Positions 1-9,005 of a stretch of DNA of 64,000 nucleotides are shown here, in pieces. Both the position numbers and the translations under genes were made by a program. The notes beneath the pieces were generated by a model. It saw only the letters and a program-made list of their open reading frames with translations, had not been told where the DNA came from and ran no database searches. The DNA comes from Parashewanella sp049608225. GTDB lineage: Bacteria > Pseudomonadota > Gammaproteobacteria > Enterobacterales > Shewanellaceae. The stretch spans positions 1 through 64,000 of the forward strand of contig JBMYXI010000009.1 of NCBI GenBank assembly GCA_049608225.1, given 5' to 3'. Position 1 is the first letter of the stretch. The number at the start of each line of letters is the position of its first letter.

Positions 1-2
1 GA

Positions 3-236
3 TTACTGATTGTTAGAAACGTAATCGATCGCTGCTTGAACAGTAGTGATCTTTTCAGCTTCTTCATCAGGGATCTCGGTGTCAAACTCTTCTTCTAGAG
101 CCATAACCAACTCAACAGTGTCTAGAGAATCCGCACCTAAGTCGTCAACAAAAGATGCTGCTGATTTCACGTCTTCTTCTTTAACGCCTAATTGCTCAAT
201 GATGATTTTCTTTACACGTTCTTCGATGTTGCTCAT
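3..236 (-). CDS. acpP: Acyl carrier protein
   Basis: Carrier of growing acyl chains in type II fatty-acid synthesis; also supplies acyl groups to PlsX and the LpxA/LpxD enzymes encoded further along. The 77-residue acidic protein has the standard GADSLD phosphopantetheine site with Ser37 as the attachment residue, and the length is normal for the family. It lies downstream of fabG in the same direction, separated by about 160 bp that probably contain its own strong promoter, as is common for acpP. The next gene in most relatives is fabF, which would lie just outside the left edge. Identity is certain from the sequence. Confidence 0.98.
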   Translation of the reverse strand: MSNIEERVKKIIIEQLGVKEEDVKSAASFVDDLGADSLDTVELVMALEEEFDTEIPDEEAEKITTVQAAIDYVSNNQ

Positions 237-398
237 TAGTTTTCTTTCCTATTCAAATTACGCACTTGCGTAAGCTTGTGAGTAGTTTATTCAATTCAGC
301 CGACAATGCAACCCCAGATTTCGTGGTCTAACCACGAAAATACGAGAATTGCCTACCTTATCACCACTCGGTTATCGCAGTTCCCTGCCAATCCGTAT

Positions 399-1145
399 TT
401 ATACCATATACATGCCGCCATTTACATGCAGAGTTTCCCCTGAAATGTAAGCAGCTGCATCAGAAGCCAAAAATAATACTGCATTTGCGATTTCTTGTGG
501 TTGACCCAAACGCTCCATAGGCACTTGAGACATAATCGCTTTCTGTTGATCTTCCGTTAGCTCATCAGTCATATCTGTTTGGATAAAACCTGGAGCAATG
601 GCATTCACTGTAATTTGCCTTGAAGCGACTTCTTTGGCAAGTGATTTTGTAAAACCTATCAAACCTGCCTTAGCAGCGCAATAATTTACTTGTCCAGGGT
701 TACCCATTGATCCAACGACTGAACCAATATTGATAATACGACCAGAACGTTTTTTCATCATGCTACGTAACACAGGTTTTGATAATTTAAACAAAGAGTT
801 AAGATTGGTATCTATGATATCATTCCATTCATCATCTTTCATTCTCATCATCAAGTTATCACGAGTGATCCCTGCATTATTGACAAGAATATCAATATCG
901 CCTGTTTTTTCTTTGATCTGAGTAAATAAACTCGCAACTGACTCAGAGTCCGTTACGTTTAATACTAAACCAAATCCGTTATCGCCTAAGTAATCTTGGA
1001 TAGCCGCGGCGCCACGCTCACTGGTTGCTGTCCCAATGACTGTTGCACCTGCTTCAACTAAGGTTTCAGTGATTGAGCGACCAATACCACGACTTGCACC
1101 AGTAACTAAAGCAACTTTACCTTCTAAATTCAGGCTAATGCTCAT
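399..1145 (-). CDS. fabG: 3-oxoacyl-[ACP] reductase FabG
   Basis: NADPH-dependent reduction of beta-ketoacyl-ACP in fatty-acid elongation; cytoplasmic short-chain dehydrogenase. The 248-residue protein shows the cofactor loop GASRGIG at residues 16-22, the NNAG motif near residue 89, and the catalytic Ser142, Tyr155 and Lys159 (YCAAK). It ends with the usual C-terminal HVNGGMYM stretch. It follows fabD with a 10 bp gap and precedes acpP, so it is part of the fab operon. Length and motifs are fully typical; nothing odd. Confidence 0.98.
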   Translation of the reverse strand: MSISLNLEGKVALVTGASRGIGRSITETLVEAGATVIGTATSERGAAAIQDYLGDNGFGLVLNVTDSESVASLFTQIKEKTGDIDILVNNAGITRDNLMMRMKDDEWNDIIDTNLNSLFKLSKPVLRSMMKKRSGRIINIGSVVGSMGNPGQVNYCAAKAGLIGFTKSLAKEVASRQITVNAIAPGFIQTDMTDELTEDQQKAIMSQVPMERLGQPQEIANAVLFLASDAAAYISGETLHVNGGMYMV

Positions 1146-1155
1146 GTAAAGCTCC

Positions 1156-2082
1156 TTATTGTGTCAATGCAGTGATTGACGCTGAGTCATTCACTGCTTT
1201 CGCTGACAATGATTTATTAATTCTTTTCGTTAACCCTGTTAACACTTTACCAGGGCCAAACTCATATAAGTTCTCAACACCTGACTCTGCCATTTTTTGG
1301 ATTGTTTCGCTCCAACGTACTGGGCAATACAATTGGCGAATAAGTGCATCTTTGATTTCAGCAGTGTTTGATGTCGATGCAACATCGACATTATTGATCA
1401 GTTCAATCGTTGGCGTGCTGAATTCGATTGCCGTTAATGCTTCAGCCAACTTATCTGCTGCAGGTTTCATCAACTCACAATGTGATGGCACGCTAACAGG
1501 TAATGCCACTGCCATTTTTGCGCCAGCCGCTTTACAAGCAGCTGCTGCACGTTCAACCGCATTTTTTTCACCAGCAATCACAACTTGACCAGGGCTATTA
1601 AAGTTGACAGGGCTAACAACATCACCTTGTGCAGATTCTTCACAAGCTTTAGCAATCGCATCATCAGCTAGTCCGATAATAGCAAACATTGCGCCCGTAC
1701 CAGCAGGAACTGCTTGTTGCATTAATTGCCCGCGCAGAGCAACTAATTTAATGGCATCAACAAAATCAATCACGCCAGCACAAACTAACGCTGAGTATTC
1801 ACCTAAACTGTGACCTGCAACTACATCAGGGTTCGCCTTTCCTGATTGTTTATAGGCACGGAAAATGGCAACACTTGCCGCTAATAATGCTGGTTGAGTT
1901 CTATCTGTCTGATTAAGACTTTCAACAGGGCCTTCTTGAACCAACTGCCAAAGATCATAACCTAGTGCTTCACTCGCTTGTGCAAAGGTTTCAGTAACAA
2001 CAGGATAGTGCTCAGATAGTTCAGCAAGCATACCGACCGCTTGCGAGCCTTGTCCTGGAAAAATAAATGCCGTTTTTGACAT
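1156..2082 (-). CDS. fabD: Malonyl-CoA:ACP transacylase FabD
   Basis: Transfers malonyl from CoA to ACP, providing the two-carbon donor for fatty-acid synthesis. The 308-residue protein has the N-terminal FPGQGSQ motif, the nucleophile elbow GHSLGEYSAL with Ser92, and the catalytic His201 in VPSHCELM. It sits between fabH (27 bp upstream) and fabG (10 bp downstream) on the minus strand, the classic gammaproteobacterial order. No truncation or unusual residues. Confidence 0.98.
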   Translation of the reverse strand: MSKTAFIFPGQGSQAVGMLAELSEHYPVVTETFAQASEALGYDLWQLVQEGPVESLNQTDRTQPALLAASVAIFRAYKQSGKANPDVVAGHSLGEYSALVCAGVIDFVDAIKLVALRGQLMQQAVPAGTGAMFAIIGLADDAIAKACEESAQGDVVSPVNFNSPGQVVIAGEKNAVERAAAACKAAGAKMAVALPVSVPSHCELMKPAADKLAEALTAIEFSTPTIELINNVDVASTSNTAEIKDALIRQLYCPVRWSETIQKMAESGVENLYEFGPGKVLTGLTKRINKSLSAKAVNDSASITALTQ

Positions 2083-2109
2083 GATAAAATCCTTTAAATC
2101 TAAATTCAG

Positions 2110-3087
2110 TTAGAAACGAACCAACGCACTGCCCCACGCGAAGCCTGCACCGAATGCTTCTAACAACAATGTTTGTCCACGCTGAATTCGTCCATCTCGA
2201 ACAGCTTCATCAAGTGCTATTGGCACAGAAGCCGCCGAGGTATTGCCATGTTTGGCTAAAGTTAATACCACTTTATCTAAACTCATACCAAGTTTTTTAG
2301 CAGTCGCATTAATAATTCTAAAATTGGCTTGGTGTGGTACCAACCAATCAATATCTGACTTTTCGATGTTGTTTAATCTCAAGGTCTCTTGCACAACATG
2401 AGATAGCTTAGTCACCGCAACCTTAAAGACATCATTGCCTTTCATCGTCATGTAGCTGAGTGCTTTTTCTGTTTCCAAGGCTTTTGCTGATTCATGTGGC
2501 CTAAGCGGAAAAGCACATTTTAATAAGTCGCCTTGGCGACCGTCAGCATAAATGTGGGTTGAGATGATGCCCGGCTCATCTGACGCGCCAACAATTGCCG
2601 CTCCGGCGCCATCACCAAATAGGATAATGGTTGAACGATCATCGGGTTCACAAAAACGTGATAATACGTCTGCACCAATAACTAAGATCTTCTTATGTAC
2701 GCCACCTTTGATAAATTGATCGGCTATCGATAAAGAATAAATAAAGCCAGAACACGCCGCTGCCACATCAAACGCAGGAATGGTATTAAGACCAAGCATG
2801 GCTTGAATTTCACAGGCTGAGGCAGGAAATGCGTTTTCACCACTTGTGGTGCCACAAATGATCATATCTAAGTCTTCGGCTTCTAGCCCTGCCATCTCAA
2901 GCGCATTGAGGGCAGCTTGATAGCCCATTGAAGAGACAGACTCATCCATTGCTGCGATGCGTCTTTCAGAAATACCTGTGCGTTCAACAATCCACTGATC
3001 TGAGGTCTCAACCATTTGTTCCAGATCTTGATTGCTACGCACCTGAACTGGCAAGTAACTGCCAGTACCAAGAATTTTTGTATGCAT
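2110..3087 (-). CDS. fabH: 3-oxoacyl-[ACP] synthase III FabH
   Basis: Condenses acetyl-CoA with malonyl-ACP to start fatty-acid synthesis. The 325-residue protein carries the complete KAS III catalytic triad: Cys112 (AACSGF), His252 (PHQAN) and Asn282 (HGNTSAAS). It ends with the characteristic FGAGFAWGSALVRF. It lies about 80 bp downstream of plsX and upstream of fabD. It is slightly longer than the E. coli enzyme but without an extra domain. Confidence 0.98.
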   Translation of the reverse strand: MHTKILGTGSYLPVQVRSNQDLEQMVETSDQWIVERTGISERRIAAMDESVSSMGYQAALNALEMAGLEAEDLDMIICGTTSGENAFPASACEIQAMLGLNTIPAFDVAAACSGFIYSLSIADQFIKGGVHKKILVIGADVLSRFCEPDDRSTIILFGDGAGAAIVGASDEPGIISTHIYADGRQGDLLKCAFPLRPHESAKALETEKALSYMTMKGNDVFKVAVTKLSHVVQETLRLNNIEKSDIDWLVPHQANFRIINATAKKLGMSLDKVVLTLAKHGNTSAASVPIALDEAVRDGRIQRGQTLLLEAFGAGFAWGSALVRF

Positions 3088-3166
3088 AAAATGAAATCAG
3101 TATATTGGGGGCATTAAAACCGATAATTTACATTCTAATTGAACAGAAAAATACGGTTATTTGGTT

Positions 3167-4195
3167 CTAATCCCTAAAATCTAAAAGAATCGACTCCAAC
3201 CGATCACATATAAGTTCCGGTAGTCGCCTCTGAGCCTCTGTAGCCGCAAGATTTATTGCATTAAAAAACGCAGTTTCATCTGCATTACCGTGGCTTTTAA
3301 CAACAATACCACGCAATCCTACCAGACTTGCACCATTGTACTGGTCGGGGTTCATCTGATTGAAAACAGACTCAATTTTAGATCCAACGAGTTTGGAGAT
3401 AATTTGTGCAAACCAGCCATTCGATAAGCCTTGTTTCATACGACTGATCAAAAAGTTGGCAATACCTTCTGAGGTTTTTAAAGTGATATTTCCAACGAAG
3501 CCATCACAAACAATAACGTCTCTTTTTCCAGAATATATTTCATCACCTTCCACATAGCCACAGTAATTTACTTGTTGTGACTGTTGTAACAACACTGATG
3601 CTTGTTGGACTTGGTCATTGCCTTTGATTTCTTCGCTACCGACATTGAGTAATGACACCGTTGGATTGGCTTTCTTTTCGATCACTTCACATACGACAGA
3701 CCCCATTACCGCAAATTGAAACAAGGTTTCAGAATCACAGGAAACATTGGCACCTAAATCAAGTAAGTAAACGGGCTTGGATTTAGTCACAGTCGGCAGT
3801 CGGCCAATCAGTGCTGGTCTGTCAATGCCCGGCAAGGTTTTTAATAACACCTTCGACATCGCCATGAGCGCGCCTGTGTTACCAGAGCTAACACACGCAT
3901 TTGCTCGGCCATTTTTAACCAAGTCAATGGCTTTGCGCATTGAACTGTTTTTTCGAGTACGAAGTGCTTGTGAAGGTCTATCCGTCATAGTGACAACTTC
4001 TTCAGCATGCAATATTTCTATTCTGCTTTGAATATCGTCAATATTGAGTAAATATTTTGAAATTTCGGTTTGACAACCGACAAGGATAACCTTTAAAGAA
4101 GGATTAAATCTCAATGCCCGCAATGAAGCAGGCACTGATATTTGAGGGCCTAAATCGCCCCCCATCACATCTAACGCAAGCGTCAGATCTGTCAT
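3167..4195 (-). CDS. plsX: Phosphate acyltransferase PlsX
   Basis: Makes acyl-phosphate from acyl-ACP for phosphatidic-acid synthesis; peripheral membrane protein. The 342-residue sequence starts with LALDVMGGDLGP, and has the family segments SSGNTGALMA, LLDLGANVSCD and CDGFVGNITLKTSEG. It follows rpmF by about 15 bp, the conserved yceD-rpmF-plsX-fabH order that couples lipid synthesis and ribosome production. Length is normal. Confidence 0.97.
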   Translation of the reverse strand: MTDLTLALDVMGGDLGPQISVPASLRALRFNPSLKVILVGCQTEISKYLLNIDDIQSRIEILHAEEVVTMTDRPSQALRTRKNSSMRKAIDLVKNGRANACVSSGNTGALMAMSKVLLKTLPGIDRPALIGRLPTVTKSKPVYLLDLGANVSCDSETLFQFAVMGSVVCEVIEKKANPTVSLLNVGSEEIKGNDQVQQASVLLQQSQQVNYCGYVEGDEIYSGKRDVIVCDGFVGNITLKTSEGIANFLISRMKQGLSNGWFAQIISKLVGSKIESVFNQMNPDQYNGASLVGLRGIVVKSHGNADETAFFNAINLAATEAQRRLPELICDRLESILLDFRD

Positions 4196-4210
4196 AAGCT
4201 ATACAACCAA

Positions 4211-4381
4211 TTACTTGTTGATAACCTTTTTGCCGCGGTAGTAACCGTCAGCAGTCACATTGTGACGTAAGTGTAATTCACCACTTGTTGCATCAACAGA
4301 CAACTGAGTTGTTGTTAATGAATCGTGTGAACGACGCATTCCGCGCTTTGAACGTGATTTTTTATTCTGTTGTACAGCCAT
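4211..4381 (-). CDS. rpmF: 50S ribosomal protein L32
   Basis: Small basic protein of the large ribosomal subunit, 56 residues. Translating the minus strand gives an N-terminus MAVQQNKKSRSKRGMRRSHD and an end YYRGKKVINK, the standard zinc-free (C-minus) L32 form. The start is set by a strong AGGAG about 8 bases before the ATG. It lies between yceD and plsX in the usual cotranscribed arrangement. Confidence 0.97.
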   Translation of the reverse strand: MAVQQNKKSRSKRGMRRSHDSLTTTQLSVDATSGELHLRHNVTADGYYRGKKVINK

Positions 4382-4398
4382 TGGCTCTGTCTCCTAGA

Positions 4399-4923
4399 TT
4401 ACTTGCTCTTCAGTTTTTCTAACATTGCAAACGGATTAGGTCGTTCTTCTTGAACGGACTCAATCACGCCTACAACCACATCTTTCGAACCCAAGTGACA
4501 CGAATCATCTTCATGACGAGGGATGAGAGGTATGGCAGTTATCAATTCATCTTCGATCAATTGATGTAAACGTATTTCGCCAATTTCGTTGCACTCAATC
4601 GGATCATACGCTTCCGGGAGCTCATCGATTTCTGCTTGAGTCTTACAAGGACTAAAGCAGAACTCGACCGTAACCTCTGTATTATAGGATCTCATGCAGC
4701 GTTGACATGTCAGAGTGAGCTCCGTCACAGCCTTCCCTTTCAGGTAGACTATCCCCTGTAAATCTACACCACATTCCAACGATACTGATACATCGGAACA
4801 GTCGCCGGCACATAACTCATTTAACCGTTTACACTGTTTCCCCGGGATCATCCCTTCATAATCGAGTTGACTTTGGGCAGTTCTTAACGGATCAATTGAA
4901 ACCGGTATCTTTGCTGTTTGCAT
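4399..4923 (-). CDS. yceD: YceD/DUF177 family protein, 23S rRNA accumulation protein
   Basis: Member of the YceD (DUF177) family, linked in E. coli to 23S rRNA accumulation; the biochemical role is not settled. The 174-residue protein has the family's CxxC-type segment (LTCQRCMRS) near the middle and the C-terminal ERPNPFAMLEKLK signature. It is the first gene of the yceD-rpmF-plsX-fabHDG-acpP run and is divergent from yceF. The 227 bp between the two start codons should hold both promoters. Confidence 0.93.
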   Translation of the reverse strand: MQTAKIPVSIDPLRTAQSQLDYEGMIPGKQCKRLNELCAGDCSDVSVSLECGVDLQGIVYLKGKAVTELTLTCQRCMRSYNTEVTVEFCFSPCKTQAEIDELPEAYDPIECNEIGEIRLHQLIEDELITAIPLIPRHEDDSCHLGSKDVVVGVIESVQEERPNPFAMLEKLKSK

Positions 4924-5150
4924 AAGCCGCGCATATTATAGTTTGAAAACGCTTGAGTCAAAGGAAAAATTGCATCTCACGCTACAAGAATTCTCCAACC
5001 TCGGCATTGAAATTAACAGAATGTGCGATTTTACCTAAGCAAAGGCCGGTAAACAAGCAAACAACGCTTAAATAAATTGCATTTAATTCATAAAGCATAT
5101 ATTTATATCGCCCAAATAAATGCACCACCTTTAAATACAATCTAAATAAC

Positions 5151-5738
5151 ATGAAAAAAATTATTCTTGCATCCAGTTCCGAATCTCGAAAAAGCATTTT
5201 AAGCAAACTACAGCTACCTTTCTTTAGTATTGCGCCAGATGTCGATGAGACAGCCAAACCCAATGAAACAGCCACTGAATTAGTCGAGCGTTTATCAAAA
5301 GAAAAAGCCCTCGCCGGCGCTCAATTGACCCAAGAACCCGATGCACTATTTATCGGTTCCGATCAAGTATGTGTTATAGAAGGTAATATTATTGGCAAGC
5401 CATTAACGAAAGAGAATGCCATTAAGCAATTAATGAATGCTTCAGGCAAGTGCATCACTTTTTATACAGGAGTGGCAGTGTATGACAGCTCAACAAAGTC
5501 TATGCTATCTAGTGTTGAGCCTTTCCATGTTCACTTTAAATTATTAAGCGAGCAACAAATTACAGCTTATGTAGCAAAAGAGAATCCACTTTGGTGCGCT
5601 GGCAGTTTTAAATCTGAAGGGTTGGGGATTACATTGTTTGAAAGATTAGAAGGCGATGATCCAAATACCTTAGTGGGACTCCCATTAATTAGGGTCACTG
5701 AGTTCTTCTCTCGAATGAACTTAGAGATTCTACAATAA
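5151..5738 (+). CDS. yceF: Maf-family 7-methyl-GTP pyrophosphatase YceF
   Basis: House-cleaning nucleotide pyrophosphatase of the Maf family; the YceF branch prefers 7-methyl-GTP. The 195-residue protein begins with the Maf signature LASSSESRKSIL, contains DVDET and the catalytic Asp in FIGSDQVC, and has the YceF-type AGSFKSEGLGITLFE segment, which distinguishes it from the dTTP/UTP-specific YhdE branch. It is divergent from yceD, as in E. coli. Its last 44 bp overlap a possible ORF on the opposite strand. Confidence 0.95.
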   Translation: MKKIILASSSESRKSILSKLQLPFFSIAPDVDETAKPNETATELVERLSKEKALAGAQLTQEPDALFIGSDQVCVIEGNIIGKPLTKENAIKQLMNASGKCITFYTGVAVYDSSTKSMLSSVEPFHVHFKLLSEQQITAYVAKENPLWCAGSFKSEGLGITLFERLEGDDPNTLVGLPLIRVTEFFSRMNLEILQ

Positions 5739-6084
5739 ATTTATCTTCGACATTCACTTTTTTAGGATTGAAGCATTCACAAAATAAAAAAGCACACAGT
5801 TTATCCAAGATATTGCAGCAACATTCTGTAGCATCAAACTCGTTATTTATATTAGCTTCACTTACAGTCTCTCTTGGATACGATTTTGTTGAGTTACACT
5901 CAAAAGTCGTGCCATTAGGTGTTGTTATCACTCTTTGCGGTTGTTGTGTTGTAACTTTAGTGGGACTTTCGACATGTGGAAAGATCGTTGCCCCGTAGTT
6001 AGCTTCAGCTGCTGGCGAAGAAATAAGTCTATCCATAACAACAAATTTTGATTTTAAATTGTAGCCTAAGGTTACAGTATCCAA
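5695..6084 (-). CDS. Possible small cysteine-rich protein, unknown
   Basis: An open frame of 129 codons from a TTG at 6084 (or 113 from an ATG at 6036), convergent with yceF and overlapping its last 44 bp. I do not recognise it. The N-terminal half is rich in Ser, Thr and Pro. The C-terminal half has a tight cysteine cluster around residues 86-102 (ATECCCNILDKLCAFLFCE) followed by a basic FNPKK. Neither start has a clear Shine-Dalgarno sequence. It fills a stretch of about 400 bp that otherwise has no gene. It may be spurious; if real, the Cys cluster could be a lipidation or metal site, which is speculation. Confidence 0.35.
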   Translation of the reverse strand: MDTVTLGYNLKSKFVVMDRLISSPAAEANYGATIFPHVESPTKVTTQQPQRVITTPNGTTFECNSTKSYPRETVSEANINNEFDATECCCNILDKLCAFLFCECFNPKKVNVEDKFIVESLSSFERRTQ

Positions 6085-6142
6085 TTTAAAGCTGGTATAA
6101 AAAATGCTAATATGAATAGAAATTAATATTCAGAACAGCCCG

Positions 6143-6661
6143 TTAAGGACAACCTAAGATCTCATCAATACTTTGTTGCCAACGCTTTTCGGTATCAAAG
6201 GAGCGTATAATCTTATTGATTACCCTTTGCTGCGCCTTATTTTCAAGTTGTAAGCTATTACTATAATTAACTTGATGAGTTGACTTATGTTGCTTTTTCA
6301 ATTGCCGACAAATCTCATTATTATTCTTTAGTTTATTCATGATCTGTTGAGATAGCATTTTTGCATCTTTTGCTGGTAGTTCGCTTAAAAACATCTTATG
6401 GTGCTTTGCTACTACTTGAGTTAGGTTGTTATTTAACGTACGATTTTCGTCGAACTTTGCCTTTCCCATACTTAGATAATACAGCTCTGCCGCTTTCGAA
6501 AACTCTTGTTCGTCGACGCAGGTATTTAAACTTGCGAGAAGTTGTACCGGATCAACAGCTGAATTTTGCATTGATACAGGAATACAGTGAACCGCTATCT
6601 TTGAAGTGGAAGTACAGCCTGTAAGCACCCCCAATACCATTATTGCAATAAAATGTTTCAT
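6143..6661 (-). CDS. Hypothetical lipoprotein
   Basis: A 172-residue protein with a lipoprotein signal peptide: hydrophobic IAIMVLGVL followed by the lipobox LTGC, making Cys16 the likely lipidated residue. There is no Asp after the Cys, so outer-membrane sorting is expected. The mature part is helical and charged, with a cysteine in NTCVDEQEF and another in ICRQLKK; I recognise no domain. It is divergent from the ABC permease gene, with 90 bp between them. Function unknown. Confidence 0.75.
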   Translation of the reverse strand: MKHFIAIMVLGVLTGCTSTSKIAVHCIPVSMQNSAVDPVQLLASLNTCVDEQEFSKAAELYYLSMGKAKFDENRTLNNNLTQVVAKHHKMFLSELPAKDAKMLSQQIMNKLKNNNEICRQLKKQHKSTHQVNYSNSLQLENKAQQRVINKIIRSFDTEKRWQQSIDEILGCP

Positions 6662-6751
6662 AAAATTATTCCCTTATTTATTACGCCTATTGTTATTTTG
6701 TTGCAATAAACGGTAATGTAATCCCCTGATTATAGAAAAGGATGACACTTT

Positions 6752-7585
6752 ATGGCAGTCAATGCTTCTCCATCTGCATTTAAAAATACGTTAATTATTT
6801 CCGGTTTTGAGGTAAAAAAATTATTTACCCAACCAAGAGGCATTATCGCTCTTACCTGTTTTAGCTTGCTATGGGCTTTGATACTGCTCTATCCAATAAG
6901 AAGCGCAACGGATCTGTTGCTGACCGACGAATTTAGACAATTCATCCTCGGTTTTGCTCAAATGAGTGGATCATCTAAGTTGTTAAATTGGGTTGTTGCT
7001 GAAATGTCGGTATATTGGCTTATTGCCTTATACTTATTTCCCATGTTCAGTTTAATTATCACGGCTGATCAATTTTCATCTGATAAACAACGCGGAACAC
7101 TTCGATTTTTGTTATTAAGAACATCGAGAGATTCGATATTTTTTGGGCGATTCTTTGCTCATATGATCATCCAAAGCATCTTAATTTTTATTTCAGTTAT
7201 CGCCACAATTGTTCTTGCCGTTTATCGAGATCCTGAATTATTAGCTTATGCAGTAACAACAGGTACTCAATTATTATTTGCACTGTTAATCAATTTACTG
7301 CCCTATACCGCGTTGATGGCGACTTTATCACTGCATGCAAAAAGCGCTCGCCAAGCTTCCTTACTTGCTGTCTTATATTGGGTATTAGCTACTATTTTTA
7401 TAACAATTATTCATTATTATCTTCCTGCGTTCAGTTTTATTGAGTACATCAAACCAGGTGTTCAAATCGCAGACATGATCAATTCATATGGCAAAGAAGT
7501 CTTCAACTATTCTGTCATCCCCGTACTTCAAGCCGGTATTTTTCTTGTTCTCGGCAGAACATATATGCAAAGGATTTCGCTATGA
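6752..7585 (+). CDS. ABC-2 type transporter permease
   Basis: Integral membrane subunit of an ABC exporter. The 277 residues contain about six hydrophobic segments in the ABC-2 pattern: one near residue 30, a pair around 85-100, then clusters near 130-150, 165-190, 200-225 and 250-270. The segment DQFSSDKQRGTLRFLLLRTSRD between helices 2 and 3 is typical of this permease family. A good AAGGATG ribosome site precedes the ATG. The last 4 bp overlap the ATPase gene (ATGA), so the two are translationally coupled. Substrate unknown; relatives include drug, copper-related (NosFY-like) and bacteriocin exporters. Confidence 0.88.
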   Translation: MAVNASPSAFKNTLIISGFEVKKLFTQPRGIIALTCFSLLWALILLYPIRSATDLLLTDEFRQFILGFAQMSGSSKLLNWVVAEMSVYWLIALYLFPMFSLIITADQFSSDKQRGTLRFLLLRTSRDSIFFGRFFAHMIIQSILIFISVIATIVLAVYRDPELLAYAVTTGTQLLFALLINLLPYTALMATLSLHAKSARQASLLAVLYWVLATIFITIIHYYLPAFSFIEYIKPGVQIADMINSYGKEVFNYSVIPVLQAGIFLVLGRTYMQRISL

Positions 7586-8481
7586 GTCTCATTCACTGTC
7601 AAAATGTAATAAAAAAATACGGTTCAAATATCGCATTAAATAATGTGAGCTTTCATGTTGAATCTGGTTCACCGATTGCCCTAATTGGCCCTAATGGTGC
7701 AGGGAAAACAACATTATTCAAACTCTTGTGTGGCTTTATACCTGCTACATCAGGTGACATCAACATCTTAGGAGAGCGAACAACGTCTTCAGCGCTCACA
7801 GGAAAACTCGCTGCATTACCGCAAGATAGTGTACTAGACCCGAGCCTGAGCGTGGCGAAACAATTGCAATTTTTTGCTCAATTGCAAGGCTTCTCCAAAG
7901 CCCATGCCGTGAAGGAAAGTGACAGAGTATTAGAGATGGTAGAGCTGAGTCATATTGCTAATGAAAAGCCAACTGCACTTAGCCATGGCATGAGTAAGCG
8001 CGTCGCCATTGCCCAAGCTTTCATTGGCAAGCCAAAACTCATTCTACTTGATGAACCAACTGCTGGCATTGATCCCGCTAATGCTAAACAGATAAGACGT
8101 ATTATCACAGAACATCAAAGTAGCATTGATTTTTTGATCAGTTCGCATAACTTAGATGAACTTGAGAAGTTGTGTGATCAAGTGCTATACCTAGACCGCG
8201 GTCACTTAAAACAAGCTCTCAGGATCCAACAACATTCCGACCAACAAGCATACATCACCTTAACCATGCAACAAAACGTCAGCGAAAGCTTATTATTAGA
8301 ATTAAAGCAGTTAGATAAAGTTATTGACCTTGAGTTATCCGATCCTCATTGCATTATTTTACAATACCAACATGATGAGAATTCAGATATTGAATTACAC
8401 ATATTAACTTTGTTAAGCAAAAATAAGACCCAATATAAATCAATTATGCGTGGACGCAGTTTAGAAGATACTTTATTTTAA
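7582..8481 (+). CDS. ABC transporter ATP-binding protein
   Basis: ATPase subunit that pairs with the overlapping permease. The 299 residues show Walker A GPNGAGKTT near residue 38, a Q-loop (ALPQD), an ABC signature that is slightly unusual (LSHGMSKR instead of LSGGQ), Walker B LILLDEPTAG and the H-loop His in SSHNLDEL. A C-terminal extension of about 80 residues after the nucleotide-binding domain resembles the regulatory tail of ABC-2 ATPases. The system has no periplasmic partner nearby, consistent with an exporter. Confidence 0.92.
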   Translation: MSLIHCQNVIKKYGSNIALNNVSFHVESGSPIALIGPNGAGKTTLFKLLCGFIPATSGDINILGERTTSSALTGKLAALPQDSVLDPSLSVAKQLQFFAQLQGFSKAHAVKESDRVLEMVELSHIANEKPTALSHGMSKRVAIAQAFIGKPKLILLDEPTAGIDPANAKQIRRIITEHQSSIDFLISSHNLDELEKLCDQVLYLDRGHLKQALRIQQHSDQQAYITLTMQQNVSESLLLELKQLDKVIDLELSDPHCIILQYQHDENSDIELHILTLLSKNKTQYKSIMRGRSLEDTLF

Positions 8482-8512
8482 GTATTACGATGTTAGCCAA
8501 TGAGACTGCTCA

Positions 8513-8953
8513 ATGTTTCCAAGCCGCTATTCTAAAATCGAGGATGCGATTGTCCAGCACTTACGGGACTACGGTTATTTAAATCAAGGCAGTCAGTTAA
8601 CGATCCCAAATGTTGGTTGTTTCAAATTATCGGGACGCGATGTATCTTATAAAGTATCGAACGTCGGAAAAACCGAGACACTAAAATATTTTAAATGTGA
8701 AAAGGCCGAGTTACGCTCAATTTCTTGGGCTTCGAAAAAAGTTATTGATAAAACATCAAAAAGGATTGTGAACTTATTGAATTATGATATCGCTAAACGA
8801 GAAGCAACGGGTGAACAAACACTTTTTCAACTCAGGTGCATACAAGCAGTAAATGAAAAAGCTTTTTCCATGGAGCGAAAAATTATTTCTTTATTAGAAG
8901 AACAAGTACAACAATTAGAACAAGCTTTACAATCGCGTGAAACAACCGTTTAA
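8513..8953 (+). CDS. Hypothetical protein with C-terminal coiled coil
   Basis: A 146-residue basic protein beginning 31 bp after the ABC ATPase gene on the same strand, so possibly cotranscribed. I do not recognise a family. The N-terminal 60 residues (IVQHLRDYGYLNQGSQ, then TIPNVGCFKLSGRD) suggest a compact fold faintly reminiscent of HU-like domains. The C-terminal 30 residues (SLLEEQVQQLEQALQS) form a likely coiled coil. The ribosome-binding site is weak. It is followed by a clear hairpin terminator. No function assigned. Confidence 0.65.
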   Translation: MFPSRYSKIEDAIVQHLRDYGYLNQGSQLTIPNVGCFKLSGRDVSYKVSNVGKTETLKYFKCEKAELRSISWASKKVIDKTSKRIVNLLNYDIAKREATGEQTLFQLRCIQAVNEKAFSMERKIISLLEEQVQQLEQALQSRETTV

Positions 8954-8960
8954 AACAAAA

Positions 8961-8984
8961 AAACCGTGCAATGCACGGTTTTTA
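8961..8984. terminator. Bidirectional hairpin terminator
   Basis: Perfect inverted repeat AAACCGTGCA / TGCACGGTTT with one central A, flanked by an A-run on the left and a T-run on the right. It lies between the convergent hypothetical gene ending at 8953 and the cold-shock gene ending at 9006, so it can serve both strands. Confidence 0.85.
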
Positions 8985-9005
8985 ACAATCTGAATGCTTA
9001 AGCAA

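Noticed and set aside
4982..5275. Minus-strand frame of 97 codons over the yceD/yceF promoter region
   Set aside because: Overlaps the start of yceF antisense and the divergent promoter spacer; low-complexity hydrophobic translation with no family features.
5768..5998. Plus-strand 76-codon frame with a hydrophobic stretch, opposite the Cys-rich ORF
   Set aside because: Begins inside the region after yceF with no ribosome site; the hydrophobic stretch is the shadow of the opposite frame. Either strand is uncertain, and the minus strand reads better.
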